Shown: positions 8,246 through 17,632 of the stretch, piece by piece
Position numbering within the stretch: the stretch's first letter is position 1
Layout of the letters: each line of letters begins with the position of its first letter
NCBI GenBank assembly: GCA_002403455.1
Contig: DHHV01000006.1
Location: forward strand, 4,736-33,478
Reading direction: 5' to 3'
Origin: Hyphomonadaceae bacterium UBA4763
GTDB taxonomy: Bacteria; Pseudomonadota; Alphaproteobacteria; Caulobacterales; Aquidulcibacteraceae
DNA: 28,743 bases
Notes under the pieces: model-generated
What the model saw: the letters and a program-made list of their open reading frames with translations, nothing else
Database searches by the model: none
Told to the model about the DNA's origin: nothing
Program-made: the position numbers and the translations under genes

Positions 8246-9745
8246 ATGAACGAGGCGATTTTGGTGCTGGACCAGGGCACAACGTCGAGCCGGGCGATCG
8301 TTTTTGCCCAAAATGGCGCCATTCTGGCGCTCGCGCAGCAGGAATTTCCGCAAATTTACCCCGCGCCGGGCTGGGTCGAGCATGATCCGGAGGCGATTTG
8401 GCAGAGTTCATTGGCGGTTTTGCGCCGCGCTTTGGCCGCCGCCAGCGCCAAAGGCGCGCAGATTTTGGGGCTCGGGATCGCCAATCAGCGCGAGACAAGT
8501 CTTATCTGGCGGCGCGATAATGGCCAGACCTTCGGCAATGCGCTGGTCTGGCAAGACCGCCGAACGGCCGAACGCTGCGCGTATTTGCGCCAAAACGGCG
8601 CCGAGAACACCGTGTCGGCGCGCACCGGATTGCTGCTCGATCCCTATTTTTCGGCGACGAAAATCGGCTGGATTCTCGATGCGCATGACGGCGCAAGAGC
8701 GGCGGCGCAGGCCGGGCAATTGGCGTTTGGCACCGTCGACTGCTTCCTTTTGTGGCGTCTGACGGGGGGAAAAATCCACGCGACCGACGCCGCCAATGCG
8801 GCGCGGACCGCGCTTTTTGATATTCATGCCCAAGACTGGGACGATGATCTCTGCGCGTTGTTCGGCGCGCCGCGCGCGCTATTGCCGGCGGTCAAAGACA
8901 ATGCGAGCCGGTTTGGCGATACCCATCCGGATATCTTCGGACGGGCTTTGCCCATTCTCGCCATGGTTGGCGACCAGCAAGGCGCGCTGATCGGCCAGGG
9001 CGCGCTTGCGCCAGGCGACGTCAAAAGCACCTATGGAACGGGGTGCTTTGTGGTGTTGAACACGGGCGAGCAGGCGCTGTCCTCGCGCAATCGCTTGCTG
9101 ACCACAATTGCTTATCGCCTGGATGGGCGCGTTACCTACGCGCTGGAGGGCTCTATTTTCATTGCCGGCGCGGCGGTGCAATGGCTGCGCGATGGGCTGG
9201 GGATTATCGCCTCGGCGGCGGAAACCGAGGCGCTGGCGCGCTCGGCCGATCCCGATCACGGCGTTATCTTGGTGCCGGCCTTTACCGGTTTGGGCGCGCC
9301 GCATTGGGCGGCAAAGGCGCGTGGCGCGATTTTTGGGCTGACGCGCGCAAGCGGCAAGCGCGAATTGGCCCGCGCCGCGCTGGAGGCCGCCGCGTTCCAA
9401 ACGGCTGATTTGCTGGCGGCGATGGCGGAAGACGGCGCAGCGCCCAAGCATTTGAATGTCGATGGCGGCATGGTCGGCAATGATTGGTTTTGCGGGTTCT
9501 TGGCCGATTGTCTTGGTCTGCCTGTGCATCGGCCGCAGATCATGGAAACAACGGCTTTGGGCGCGGCGATGCTGGCGGGGGTGAGCGGCGGGCTGTTTGG
9601 CTCGTTAGAGGAAGCCGCGCAAATGGCGCGGCCCGAGCGGGCCTTTGCGCCGATGATGGAGGACGCCGAGCGGCAAAAACGCTTGCGGCAATGGCGTCGG
9701 GCGGTGCGCTTGACCTTGGCGGCGGCGGACGAAGATCACGCGTGA
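8246..9745 (+). CDS. glpK: Glycerol kinase
   Basis: Glycerol kinase phosphorylates glycerol to sn-glycerol 3-phosphate with ATP in the cytoplasm, the first step of glycerol use. The 499-residue product has the usual length and shows the FGGY-kinase landmarks: LDQGTTSSRAIVF (8-20), NQRET with R82 and E83, the glycerol-binding GDQQGALIGQ (D243 as catalytic base), STYGTGCF (261-268), and DGGMVGNDWFCGFLAD near the C-terminus. A strong AAGGAGG lies 14 bases before the ATG. There is no glpD, glpF or regulator beside it, so the gene stands alone; the 91-base gap to the divergent channel gene must hold both promoters. Confidence 0.97.
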   Translation: MNEAILVLDQGTTSSRAIVFAQNGAILALAQQEFPQIYPAPGWVEHDPEAIWQSSLAVLRRALAAASAKGAQILGLGIANQRETSLIWRRDNGQTFGNALVWQDRRTAERCAYLRQNGAENTVSARTGLLLDPYFSATKIGWILDAHDGARAAAQAGQLAFGTVDCFLLWRLTGGKIHATDAANAARTALFDIHAQDWDDDLCALFGAPRALLPAVKDNASRFGDTHPDIFGRALPILAMVGDQQGALIGQGALAPGDVKSTYGTGCFVVLNTGEQALSSRNRLLTTIAYRLDGRVTYALEGSIFIAGAAVQWLRDGLGIIASAAETEALARSADPDHGVILVPAFTGLGAPHWAAKARGAIFGLTRASGKRELARAALEAAAFQTADLLAAMAEDGAAPKHLNVDGGMVGNDWFCGFLADCLGLPVHRPQIMETTALGAAMLAGVSGGLFGSLEEAAQMARPERAFAPMMEDAERQKRLRQWRRAVRLTLAAADEDHA

Positions 9746-9934
9746 AAATGAATATCCATTCATCAAGAAAATCAAATTGTTAGCCAAAAATTTTTCGACG
9801 GAAGTTGTGTATTCCGCCGTTAAACAGAGCGGAACAGGAAGAAAGGCAAGCGTGTTACAGTTTGCGCAACGCGCTCTCTCAAGACGCGCGCTAGCTTCCT
9901 TGTCCTATTTTGTGGCGATGACCAGGAGACGGAT

Positions 9935-10795
9935 ATGAATCTTTTGAAAACCCTGCCATTATTGGCGATCGGTCTTGGCGTGCTGATCAGCGCCGATTTG
10001 GGCGCGAGCGCGGCGCAGGCGCAAGAAGGCAAACGTCAGCGCCAGATCGAGGGCCAGGCCTCCGGCCCGCGCGGCACGGTGACGGGAACCCGCCAGACAA
10101 CGCGCGAACCAGGCGCGCTGAACCGCAGCACGACCATTTCCGGCGGGAATGGGAAGTCAACGACGCTCGACCAAAGCCGCCAACGCGATCGCGCGGCCGG
10201 CACGGCCAGCGCAAACCGCACCCGCGTCTTTGGCGATGGAACAACGCGCCAGGTTGATAAATCGGCGCAACGCGGCGAACCAGGTCAAGTGTCGGGAACG
10301 CGGACGGTGACCGGGCGCGATGGCCAGACCCGCAGCCAATCGGGCAGTGTTGCAACGACGCGCACCGAAAACGGCTTCAACCGTCAAGCGACAGTCGACA
10401 CCGAGCGCGGCGCTGCGACGACCAATGTGGATGTCGCTCGCACCGACACCGGCTTTACCCGCAGCCAAACGACGACCGGCCCCGACGGCAATGTCGTCAC
10501 CCGCAATGACGAGGTGGCGCGCGATCCGGAAACCGGCGCGGTGTTTCGCAATCGAAGCACGACTTTCCCGGATGGGACCAGCGCCTCGGCAACCACAACG
10601 CGCAGCGTCGATCCGGAAACCGGGGCGGCGACCAAGACGGTCAGCGGCGCGACCCGCGCCGGCGAGCCCTTTAGCGGGCAACGCGTCATCACCCGCACCG
10701 AAAACGGCGTCGCCGTCACCCGGACGGTGACCGGTCCGAATGGCGAGACCCGCACCCAAACCGGCTCGGCGCAGAAATCGCCCGATCCGCAATAA
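9935..10795 (+). CDS. Secreted Thr/Arg/Gly-rich repeat protein of unknown function
   Basis: I do not recognise a family. The 286-residue product starts with a signal peptide (about 1-30, ending ASAAQAQ) after a good AGGAG site. The mature part is made of degenerate repeats around TRTVTGPNGETRTQTGS and TRTENGF, rich in Thr, Arg, Gly, Asn and Asp. It contains no Cys, Trp, Tyr or His and no Met after the initiator. DG, NG and ETG turns at regular spacing suggest stacked beta-hairpins or an extended fibrous form, on the surface or in the periplasm. It stands alone, 189 bases after glpK, with three large inverted repeats downstream. It could be a structural surface protein or a disordered cation- or polymer-binding protein. 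Confidence 0.7.
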   Translation: MNLLKTLPLLAIGLGVLISADLGASAAQAQEGKRQRQIEGQASGPRGTVTGTRQTTREPGALNRSTTISGGNGKSTTLDQSRQRDRAAGTASANRTRVFGDGTTRQVDKSAQRGEPGQVSGTRTVTGRDGQTRSQSGSVATTRTENGFNRQATVDTERGAATTNVDVARTDTGFTRSQTTTGPDGNVVTRNDEVARDPETGAVFRNRSTTFPDGTSASATTTRSVDPETGAATKTVSGATRAGEPFSGQRVITRTENGVAVTRTVTGPNGETRTQTGSAQKSPDPQ

Positions 10796-10848
10796 GTTGC
10801 CGCTTGGGCTTGCGGCGGGTCCGCCCTCTCTCTCTCCGCCGTGAGCCC

Positions 10849-10926
10849 GCTAGTGGTTCGTTTCTGACATTTGCTTCCCTTGCCTCAAAGCAAACGGCAA
10901 ATGTTGGAGTCATAAGAACCACTAGC
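10849..10926. repeat. Inverted repeat 1 (nested stem)
   Basis: The outer arms GCTAGTGGTTC (10849-10859) and GAACCACTAGC (10916-10926) are perfectly complementary over 11 bp. Inside them a second pair, ACATTTGC (10867-10874) with GCAAATGT (10897-10904), gives a stacked stem with interior loops. It lies in the gap between the convergent repeat-protein gene and the hydrolase gene. The form resembles a REP/MITE-like intergenic element; I cannot see copies elsewhere in this window. Confidence 0.7.
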
Positions 10927-10939
10927 AAAATCAGGGGTA

Positions 10940-11016
10940 GCGTGGAGCGTTCTGATTTGACGTTTGATGCAATGCCTTGGGCTGCAGGGGGATCAAACGT
11001 CAAATCCGCTCCACGC
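10940..11016. repeat. Inverted repeat 2 (25-bp stem with one bulge)
   Basis: The outer 10-bp arms GCGTGGAGCG (10940-10949) and CGCTCCACGC (11007-11016) continue after a one-sided TTCT bulge (10950-10953) into 15-bp arms GATTTGACGTTTGAT (10954-10968) and its complement (10992-11006). The loop is 23 bases. It starts 13 bases after repeat 1 and is followed immediately by the hairpin at 11018. This length and perfection are far beyond chance. Confidence 0.8.
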
Positions 11017-11017
11017 G

Positions 11018-11054
11018 CTCGGGCGTCCGAACCCGGACGCCCGAGTCGTGTTTT
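11018..11054 (+). terminator. GC-rich hairpin followed by TTTT
   Basis: Perfect 12-bp arms CTCGGGCGTCCG (11018-11029) and its complement (11034-11045) enclose loop AACC; GTCGTG-like spacer bases and TTTT (11051-11054) follow. On the plus strand this can act as an intrinsic terminator for the repeat-protein transcript, although it is over 220 bases after that stop. On the minus strand there is no T-run. Confidence 0.5.
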
Positions 11055-11086
11055 GGGGCGGGTTGAGGTGAGTGGCTCAGTCCATG

Positions 11087-11875
11087 TTAGACGTTGTCGA
11101 TGAACGGATCGAGCGTAAGCCGGAGCAGCGCCAAATCTTCTGGACGCGACAATCGATGATCACCGTCTTTGATTAGCGTCAGGCGAACATCAGTGCTGGC
11201 GAGGCGCTCGACCAATTCCAGACTTTGCGCCCAGGGCACATCGGGGTCTTGCTGGCCATGCAGGATGCGCACGGGCGCGTGGATCGGGATCGAATTGTCC
11301 ATGATCAAATGCTGGCGGGCGTCCTCGATCAGCGCGCGAGTGATGGGGGTCGGAGCCGGGTCATAAGCAGAGGGGCGGCAATACACCCCGTCGCGCAGGA
11401 TGGCGGCGCGGATCTCGTCCGGAAACGCTCGCCATATCAGCCGCTCGGTAAAATCCGGCGCCGGGGCGACCAAGGCGAGGCCGGCGATGCGCGCCGGCAA
11501 GCGCAGCGCCGCCAAGAGCGCGATCCAGCCGCCCATGGAGGAGCCAACCAAGATAAGTGGACCCTGCGTCAACGCTTTGATCGCGGCGAGCGCGTCAGCT
11601 AGCCATAAACTGATCGTCCCGTCGGCGAAATCGCCGGCCGAGCGGCCATGTCCGGAATAATCGACCAGCAGCGCGCCGTCGCCGCGACGGAGAGCATGTT
11701 CTAACACCAATTGGGCTTTGGCGCCGGAGATGTCAGAGCGAAAGCCGCTCAGCCACACGAAAGTGCGGTGCGGCGAAAGCTGCGGCGGGCAATATTGATA
11801 ATAAAGCCGCGCGCCATGGGCCGCGGTAAGCCAATCGGTGCGGATAAAAGCGGGTGTGAAATCGGGATCGGACAC
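11087..11875 (-). CDS. Alpha/beta hydrolase, ABHD10-like esterase/thioesterase
   Basis: A 262-residue cytoplasmic serine hydrolase. It shows the oxyanion-region segment FVWLSGFRSDISGAKA (39-54), VDYSGHGRS (71-79), the nucleophile elbow GSSMGG with S113, acid D210 or D212 in GQQDPDVPW, and H240 in KDGDHRLSRPEDL. The GFRSD-GAKA pattern is typical of the group that includes ABHD10 (acyl-protein or acyl-glucuronide esterase activity); the natural substrate is not readable. The start is a GTG 9 bases after the thiC stop, with weak Shine-Dalgarno signal, so it is probably expressed by coupling with thiC and thus under thiamine control. A thiamine-related role is possible but is inferred from position only. 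Confidence 0.85.
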   Translation of the reverse strand: MSDPDFTPAFIRTDWLTAAHGARLYYQYCPPQLSPHRTFVWLSGFRSDISGAKAQLVLEHALRRGDGALLVDYSGHGRSAGDFADGTISLWLADALAAIKALTQGPLILVGSSMGGWIALLAALRLPARIAGLALVAPAPDFTERLIWRAFPDEIRAAILRDGVYCRPSAYDPAPTPITRALIEDARQHLIMDNSIPIHAPVRILHGQQDPDVPWAQSLELVERLASTDVRLTLIKDGDHRLSRPEDLALLRLTLDPFIDNV

Positions 11876-11884
11876 GCGCTGGCG

Positions 11885-13717
<1,833 letters not shown>

Positions 13718-13786
13718 GGCGATACCTCCGGCGCGCGGAATAGGGGGATAAGGGGGGTCGGCGGGACGAAGAGCGCGCTATTCCCG

Positions 13787-13897
13787 TCCCTCCGCCGGTC
13801 ATCCGCGCGTTGAACGCGGCTTTCCGGATCAGGTTCTAAGGGTGCTCGCAGCGGGCGTAACGCGCGATCTCAGCCGGTTGCCGACCGGCGCCCCTCG
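13787..13897 (-). promoter_or_regulatory. TPP riboswitch (thi box) upstream of thiC
   Basis: Read on the minus strand, the aptamer has the conserved GGGGCGCC at its 5' side, CTGAGA (plus 13866-13871), ACCCTTAGAACCTGATC (plus about 13828-13844), and the closing GGAGGGA (plus about 13788-13794). The P3 arm GGCGCCGGTCGGC-type and the variable P4/P5 arm GCGCGTTCAACGCGC are also present. It binds thiamine pyrophosphate and represses thiC. Between it and the thiC start, two mutually exclusive stems are possible: plus 13785-13790 with 13763-13768, and plus 13778-13784 with 13737-13743, the second ending just before the Shine-Dalgarno site. Translational control is therefore plausible. Confidence 0.95.
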
Positions 13898-14009
13898 GTG
13901 ATGACAATTGCATGACATAGCGCGCGCCTTGGCGCAAGCCGTGATGGCTCAAGTGTGTCTGCCGGATCGGTCATGGGGAGTGATATGAACCGCGCCATAT
14001 TGGCAGCGC

Positions 14010-14036
14010 AACGCTTGACATCGTGCAAGCGTTTTT
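14010..14036 (+). terminator. Terminator-like hairpin just upstream of gatB
   Basis: AACGCTTG (14010-14017) and CAAGCGTT (14026-14033) form an 8-bp stem with an 8-base loop, running straight into TTTTT (14032-14036). This has intrinsic terminator form on the plus strand, but there is no recognised gene in front of it; it lies 15 bases before the gatB ATG. It could be an attenuator or the 3' end of a short RNA. A TTGACA also occurs inside it (14015-14020), without a good -10 box. Confidence 0.35.
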
Positions 14037-14051
14037 CTCATCTCCCGCCGC

Positions 14052-15551
14052 ATGACGATCCATCTTTCCTCTAGCGTTGAGACGCCCGCGCGCAAACCCT
14101 TCCTCCTTCCCGGCGAGACCGGCCTTTGGGAGGTCGTGGTCGGCATGGAGGTGCACGCGCAGGTCGCCTCGAAGTCGAAATTGTTTTCAGCCGCCTCGGC
14201 CGAATATGGCGGCGCGCCGAACGCCCATGTCAGCTTTGTCGATGCCGCGATGCCAGGCATGTTGCCGGTCATCAACCGGTTTTGTGTCGAGCAAGCGGTG
14301 CGGACGGGCCTTGCGCTCGGCGCCAAAATCAATCGCTGGTCGCGCTTTGACCGCAAGAATTACTTCTATCCTGATCTGCCGCAAGGCTATCAGATCAGCC
14401 AATACAAGGACCCGGTCGTCGGCGAAGGCGTGTTGAGCGTCGATATGGACGACGGCGCGCGCTTTGACGTGCGCATCGAGCGCATCCATCTGGAGCAAGA
14501 CGCCGGCAAGTCGATCCACGATCTTGATCCGCGCGCGACCTTTGTCGACCTCAATCGGGCCGGTGTGGCGCTGATGGAAATCGTCTCTTTTCCCGATATC
14601 CGCGCGCCGGAAGAGGGGGCGGCCTATTTGAAGAAATTGCGGGCGATTTTGCGTGCGATCGGGACCTGCGACGGCAATATGGATGAGGGCTCGATGCGCG
14701 CCGACGTCAATGTGTCGGTGCGCCGGCCGGGCGCCCCGCTCGGCACCAGATGCGAGATCAAGAACGTCAATTCCATGCGCTTTGTGGCGCAAGCCATTGA
14801 TTTTGAAGCGCGCCGGCAGATCGAGATTCTGGAATCGGGCGGGGTGATTCGGCAAGAGACGCGGCTGTTTAACGCCCAAACCGGCGAGACGCGCGCCTTG
14901 CGATCCAAGGAAGACGCACCCGATTACCGCTATTTCCCGGATCCGGATTTGTTGCCGTTGGAGCTGGAGGAAGCCTGGATCGAAGCGATCCGTTTGAGCC
15001 TGCCCGAGCTTCCCGACGCCAAGCGCGCCCGCTTCATGGCCGATTATGGGTTGTCGTTTTATGATGCGCGCGTGCTGACGGCCGATGCCGAACGGGCGCA
15101 ATTTTACGAAGCGGTCGCGGCCGGGCGCGATCCAAAAATCGCCGCCAATTGGGTCTCCGTGGAATTGTTCGGCCGCCTGAACAAGGAAGACAAGGAGATT
15201 AGCGATAGCCCGGTGTCGGCCGACGCTTTGGGCGGGCTGTTGGACTTGATTGCCGATGGCACGATATCGGGGAAGATCGCCAAGGACGTCTTTGAAAAAA
15301 TGTGGGCGGGCGAGGGCGGCGCCGCCGCGATCGTTGAGCGCGAGGGCTTGCGCCAGATCACTGATGTCGGCGCGATCGAAGCGGCGATCGATGCGCTGAT
15401 CGCCGCCAATCCGGACAAGCTTGATGAAGTCAAAGCCAAGCCGAAAGCGCTCGGCTGGTGGGTCGGGCAAGTGATGAAGGCGACCGGCGGCAAGGCCAAT
15501 CCGGGCGCGGTCAATGATATACTGAAAGCGAAGTTGGGAATCGCGGACTAA
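14052..15551 (+). CDS. gatB: Asp-tRNA(Asn)/Glu-tRNA(Gln) amidotransferase subunit B
   Basis: GatB is the kinase/tRNA-binding subunit of the GatCAB complex, which activates and amidates misacylated Glu-tRNA(Gln) or Asp-tRNA(Asn). The 499-residue chain is full length. It has the signature VVVGMEVHAQVASKSKLFS (28-46), DAAMPGMLPVIN, FDRKNYFYPDLPQGYQISQY, RCEIKNVNS, and DYRYFPDPDLLPL. The C-terminal part holds the helical and YqeY-like tail domains (GKANPGAVNDILKAKL). The ATG has no good Shine-Dalgarno sequence, and an in-frame stop at 14016 excludes a longer form. gatA and gatC are not in the window. A 29-codon ORF at 13985-14074 overlaps its start and may couple translation. Confidence 0.97.
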   Translation: MTIHLSSSVETPARKPFLLPGETGLWEVVVGMEVHAQVASKSKLFSAASAEYGGAPNAHVSFVDAAMPGMLPVINRFCVEQAVRTGLALGAKINRWSRFDRKNYFYPDLPQGYQISQYKDPVVGEGVLSVDMDDGARFDVRIERIHLEQDAGKSIHDLDPRATFVDLNRAGVALMEIVSFPDIRAPEEGAAYLKKLRAILRAIGTCDGNMDEGSMRADVNVSVRRPGAPLGTRCEIKNVNSMRFVAQAIDFEARRQIEILESGGVIRQETRLFNAQTGETRALRSKEDAPDYRYFPDPDLLPLELEEAWIEAIRLSLPELPDAKRARFMADYGLSFYDARVLTADAERAQFYEAVAAGRDPKIAANWVSVELFGRLNKEDKEISDSPVSADALGGLLDLIADGTISGKIAKDVFEKMWAGEGGAAAIVEREGLRQITDVGAIEAAIDALIAANPDKLDEVKAKPKALGWWVGQVMKATGGKANPGAVNDILKAKLGIAD

Positions 15552-15591
15552 ACGCTATTCGTCGCAGCCCCCGTTCCGGTCGCGTAACGAA

Positions 15592-16059
15592 TTACCCCTG
15601 ATTGGCGTCAATATCAAAGTGATAGACGTCGTGGCGGACGCCAAATTTTGCATAGAGCGCAATCGCTGCGGCGTCTTCGGGATGAGCCTGGACAAAAATC
15701 CCAGCACCCCCTTGTGCTTGAGCAAGGGCGCCAAGCGCGCCGATCAATCGCGTCGCGATTCCTTGGCGGCGAAAGGGGGCGGCGACGGCCAAATCGTATA
15801 GGTAGAATTCGCGACGCTCTTGCTCGAATTTGGGCAGATCATAGGCAATCAGACCGCCCACCACGTCGGCGCCTCTGATCGCCGCCAGCGCGATGAAAAA
15901 AGGCGCGCTTAAGAGCTCCGCCGAATAGACCGCCGATGGCGCGCGGGCGACATAGGTTTCGGGGTCTTCAAACGCCTCGGCAAACAACGCGCGGACGCGG
16001 TCCAATACAAGGACATCGCGCGGTCCAAGTCGCTGAATGCGCATGTCAGGATCGGTCAC
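15592..16059 (-). CDS. GNAT acetyltransferase resembling AAC(3)-I aminoglycoside acetyltransferases
   Basis: A 155-residue single-domain GNAT enzyme that transfers acetyl from acetyl-CoA to an amine. The core YDLPKFEQERREFYLYDLAV (73-92) followed by RRQGIATRLI (98-106), then IFVQAH, ALYAKFG (134-140) and HFDID (147-151), follows the AAC(3)-I gentamicin/fortimicin acetyltransferases block by block as I remember them (those have LPKFEQPRSEIYIYDLAV, RRQGIATALI, ALYTKLG, HFDID). RRQGIA is the pyrophosphate-binding turn. The start is a GTG at 16059; an ATG at 16044 is equally possible. It lies 38 bases after the gtrB-like gene on the same strand and may be its co-transcribed neighbour. No integron, cassette or transposase is near, so it looks like a resident chromosomal gene; antibiotic activity is untested. 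Confidence 0.82.
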   Translation of the reverse strand: MTDPDMRIQRLGPRDVLVLDRVRALFAEAFEDPETYVARAPSAVYSAELLSAPFFIALAAIRGADVVGGLIAYDLPKFEQERREFYLYDLAVAAPFRRQGIATRLIGALGALAQAQGGAGIFVQAHPEDAAAIALYAKFGVRHDVYHFDIDANQG

Positions 16060-16097
16060 CGAATTGTCTCAACCCTATGGAGCATGGCCCGCGGTTT

Positions 16098-17174
16098 TCA
16101 GCGCGCCTGTTCGCTCGGCCCGGGCCATATACCGGCGTTTAACGGGGAGCGCTGGCCTCTGCCCAAATCGGCGAGCGCGGCCGGCGCAAGTCCAATAACT
16201 TGGTCGACGATGTATAAGGGGCGCGCTTTCTGCGTGAGATAAATCCGTCCGACATATTCGCCAATCACGGCCAGAACCGCAAATTGCATGGCGCTGGAGA
16301 ACGAGATCAAGATCATCAGACTGGTCCAGCCTGAAATAACGTCGAAAAACAGCCACGAGACCAGCGCATAAACAATGACGATCAGCATGATCGCGAACAG
16401 CAAGGCCGATATCTGCGCGGCGAACCGTAAAGGCAGCATGGAAAAGCCCATGAATGCATGGCTGGCGAGGCGCAGCATTTCGCGCAACGGATATTTCGTT
16501 TCACCAGCAAAGCGGGCGTCGCGGTCATATTCGAACGGAACTTGCTTGAATCCGATCCACGCCACCATGCCGCGAATGAAGCGATCAGTTTCGGGCATCG
16601 CCACAAGGGCCTTGGCGATTCGCGCCGTCATCAGGCGAAAATCACCTGCATCCAATGGCAGATCAATGTCAGCCGATCGCGACAGCAAACGGTAAAACGC
16701 GGCGGCGGACAATTTCTTGAACAAGGTCTCGCCTTTACGCTGGCGACGCAGCCCATAGACGACGTCAGCGCCTTGCGCCCGTAAGGTTTCGGCCATCGGC
16801 CCGAGCAATTCAGGCGGGTCCTGCAAATCGGCGTCGATGACGAATACCAGCGCGCCTTGCGCCGCGGCAAGGCCGGCGGTCAGCGCCAATTGATGGCCAT
16901 GATTGCGCGAGAGCCTGATGAGGCGCAAATGCGGATCGGCGGAAGCGGCGGCCTGCATGCGCGCCCAAGTGCCATCGCGCGAGCCGTCATCAACTAAAAC
17001 CAATTCGTAGTCGTGAGCGAAACACGCCTGAACAGACAAGCGAACGCGCCGCAACAGCTCGTCGAGCCCATCCTGTTCATTAAAGCATGGCACGACCACA
17101 GAGATAGCCGGCAACCCACCGTTAGAATGAGCAAAGCCGAACTCCGAGCGTGCGCCCACGAAACTGTCGCCCAT
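16098..17174 (-). CDS. GtrB-like polyprenyl-phosphate glycosyltransferase (GT2)
   Basis: A 358-residue membrane-anchored family 2 glycosyltransferase. The GT-A domain shows ISVVVPCFNEQDGLDELL (24-41), VDDGSRDGT (61-69), the catalytic DADLQDPPEL (114-123), and GLRRQRKGET-FKK, then two C-terminal transmembrane helices (about 253-277 and 287-306) and a GRIYLTQKARPLY tail. This is the plan of GtrB and related enzymes that load glucose or another sugar onto undecaprenyl phosphate on the cytoplasmic side. It follows the GtrA-like gene by 18 bases with GGGAGG before the ATG. The sugar is not determinable. A DPM1/ArnC-type role is the alternative, but the GtrA neighbour favours polysaccharide modification. 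Confidence 0.85.
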   Translation of the reverse strand: MGDSFVGARSEFGFAHSNGGLPAISVVVPCFNEQDGLDELLRRVRLSVQACFAHDYELVLVDDGSRDGTWARMQAAASADPHLRLIRLSRNHGHQLALTAGLAAAQGALVFVIDADLQDPPELLGPMAETLRAQGADVVYGLRRQRKGETLFKKLSAAAFYRLLSRSADIDLPLDAGDFRLMTARIAKALVAMPETDRFIRGMVAWIGFKQVPFEYDRDARFAGETKYPLREMLRLASHAFMGFSMLPLRFAAQISALLFAIMLIVIVYALVSWLFFDVISGWTSLMILISFSSAMQFAVLAVIGEYVGRIYLTQKARPLYIVDQVIGLAPAALADLGRGQRSPLNAGIWPGPSEQAR

Positions 17175-17192
17175 CTGCCCCCTCCCGTCCAG

Positions 17193-17591
17193 TCACCCCT
17201 TGTGACGAAAAACCCATATAAAAAAAACCATGAAGTTAACTATGGGCAAAACAACCATAACGATCACGAGTCCGATATAATCGGGCACGCCAACTCGCGG
17301 GGCAAAATTTCCGATTACGACCTGCGAGACCAACAGACCTGTGATAATCGTTATTACGAAACGTAGAAGTTGATCGCCATCGCGCCAATCGCGCTTGAAT
17401 GTATATATTGAGTGAAGAAAATATTGGACAAATATCGCAATTAATAATGCAATACTGGATGACGGCGTGCTGGCGATCGAAAAAATCCGCGATAAAATAA
17501 AAAAGCTTCCGGCATAGATGGAGGCTACTAGTATACCGCTAATCGCGTAGCGCGCTCCCGTCCATGAGAAGATTGCAGATAGGTCGATCAT
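17193..17591 (-). CDS. GtrA-like small membrane protein (putative flippase)
   Basis: About 132 residues with four hydrophobic helices, the family's fixed form: GARYAISGILVASIYAGSFFIL, then SIALLIAIFVQYFLHSIYTFKRDWR (the conserved N/H-x-x-FTF-like turn after helix 2), then FVITIITGLLVSQVVIG, then GLVIVMVVLPIVNFMVFFIWVFR with the usual short basic tail. GtrA proteins are thought to flip undecaprenyl-phosphate-linked sugars to the periplasm. I prefer the ATG at 17591, where the protein begins as in the family; an ATG at 17633 would add 14 residues and overlap the divergent gene's start. The base composition is clearly more AT-rich than the window average. Operon partner: the GtrB-like gene. Confidence 0.82.
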   Translation of the reverse strand: MIDLSAIFSWTGARYAISGILVASIYAGSFFILSRIFSIASTPSSSIALLIAIFVQYFLHSIYTFKRDWRDGDQLLRFVITIITGLLVSQVVIGNFAPRVGVPDYIGLVIVMVVLPIVNFMVFFIWVFRHKG

Positions 17592-17632
17592 ATGCAATAC
17601 CGCCGCCGACGTAACCGAAGGAAAGTACGCCA

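Noticed and set aside
9748..9763. ATGAAT/ATTCAT hairpin just after glpK
   Set aside because: A 6-bp AT-rich stem with no T-run is too weak to call a terminator.
14015..14020. TTGACA upstream of gatB as a promoter -35 box
   Set aside because: It lies inside the terminator-like hairpin, and the expected -10 position (TCATCT) is poor and too close to the ATG.
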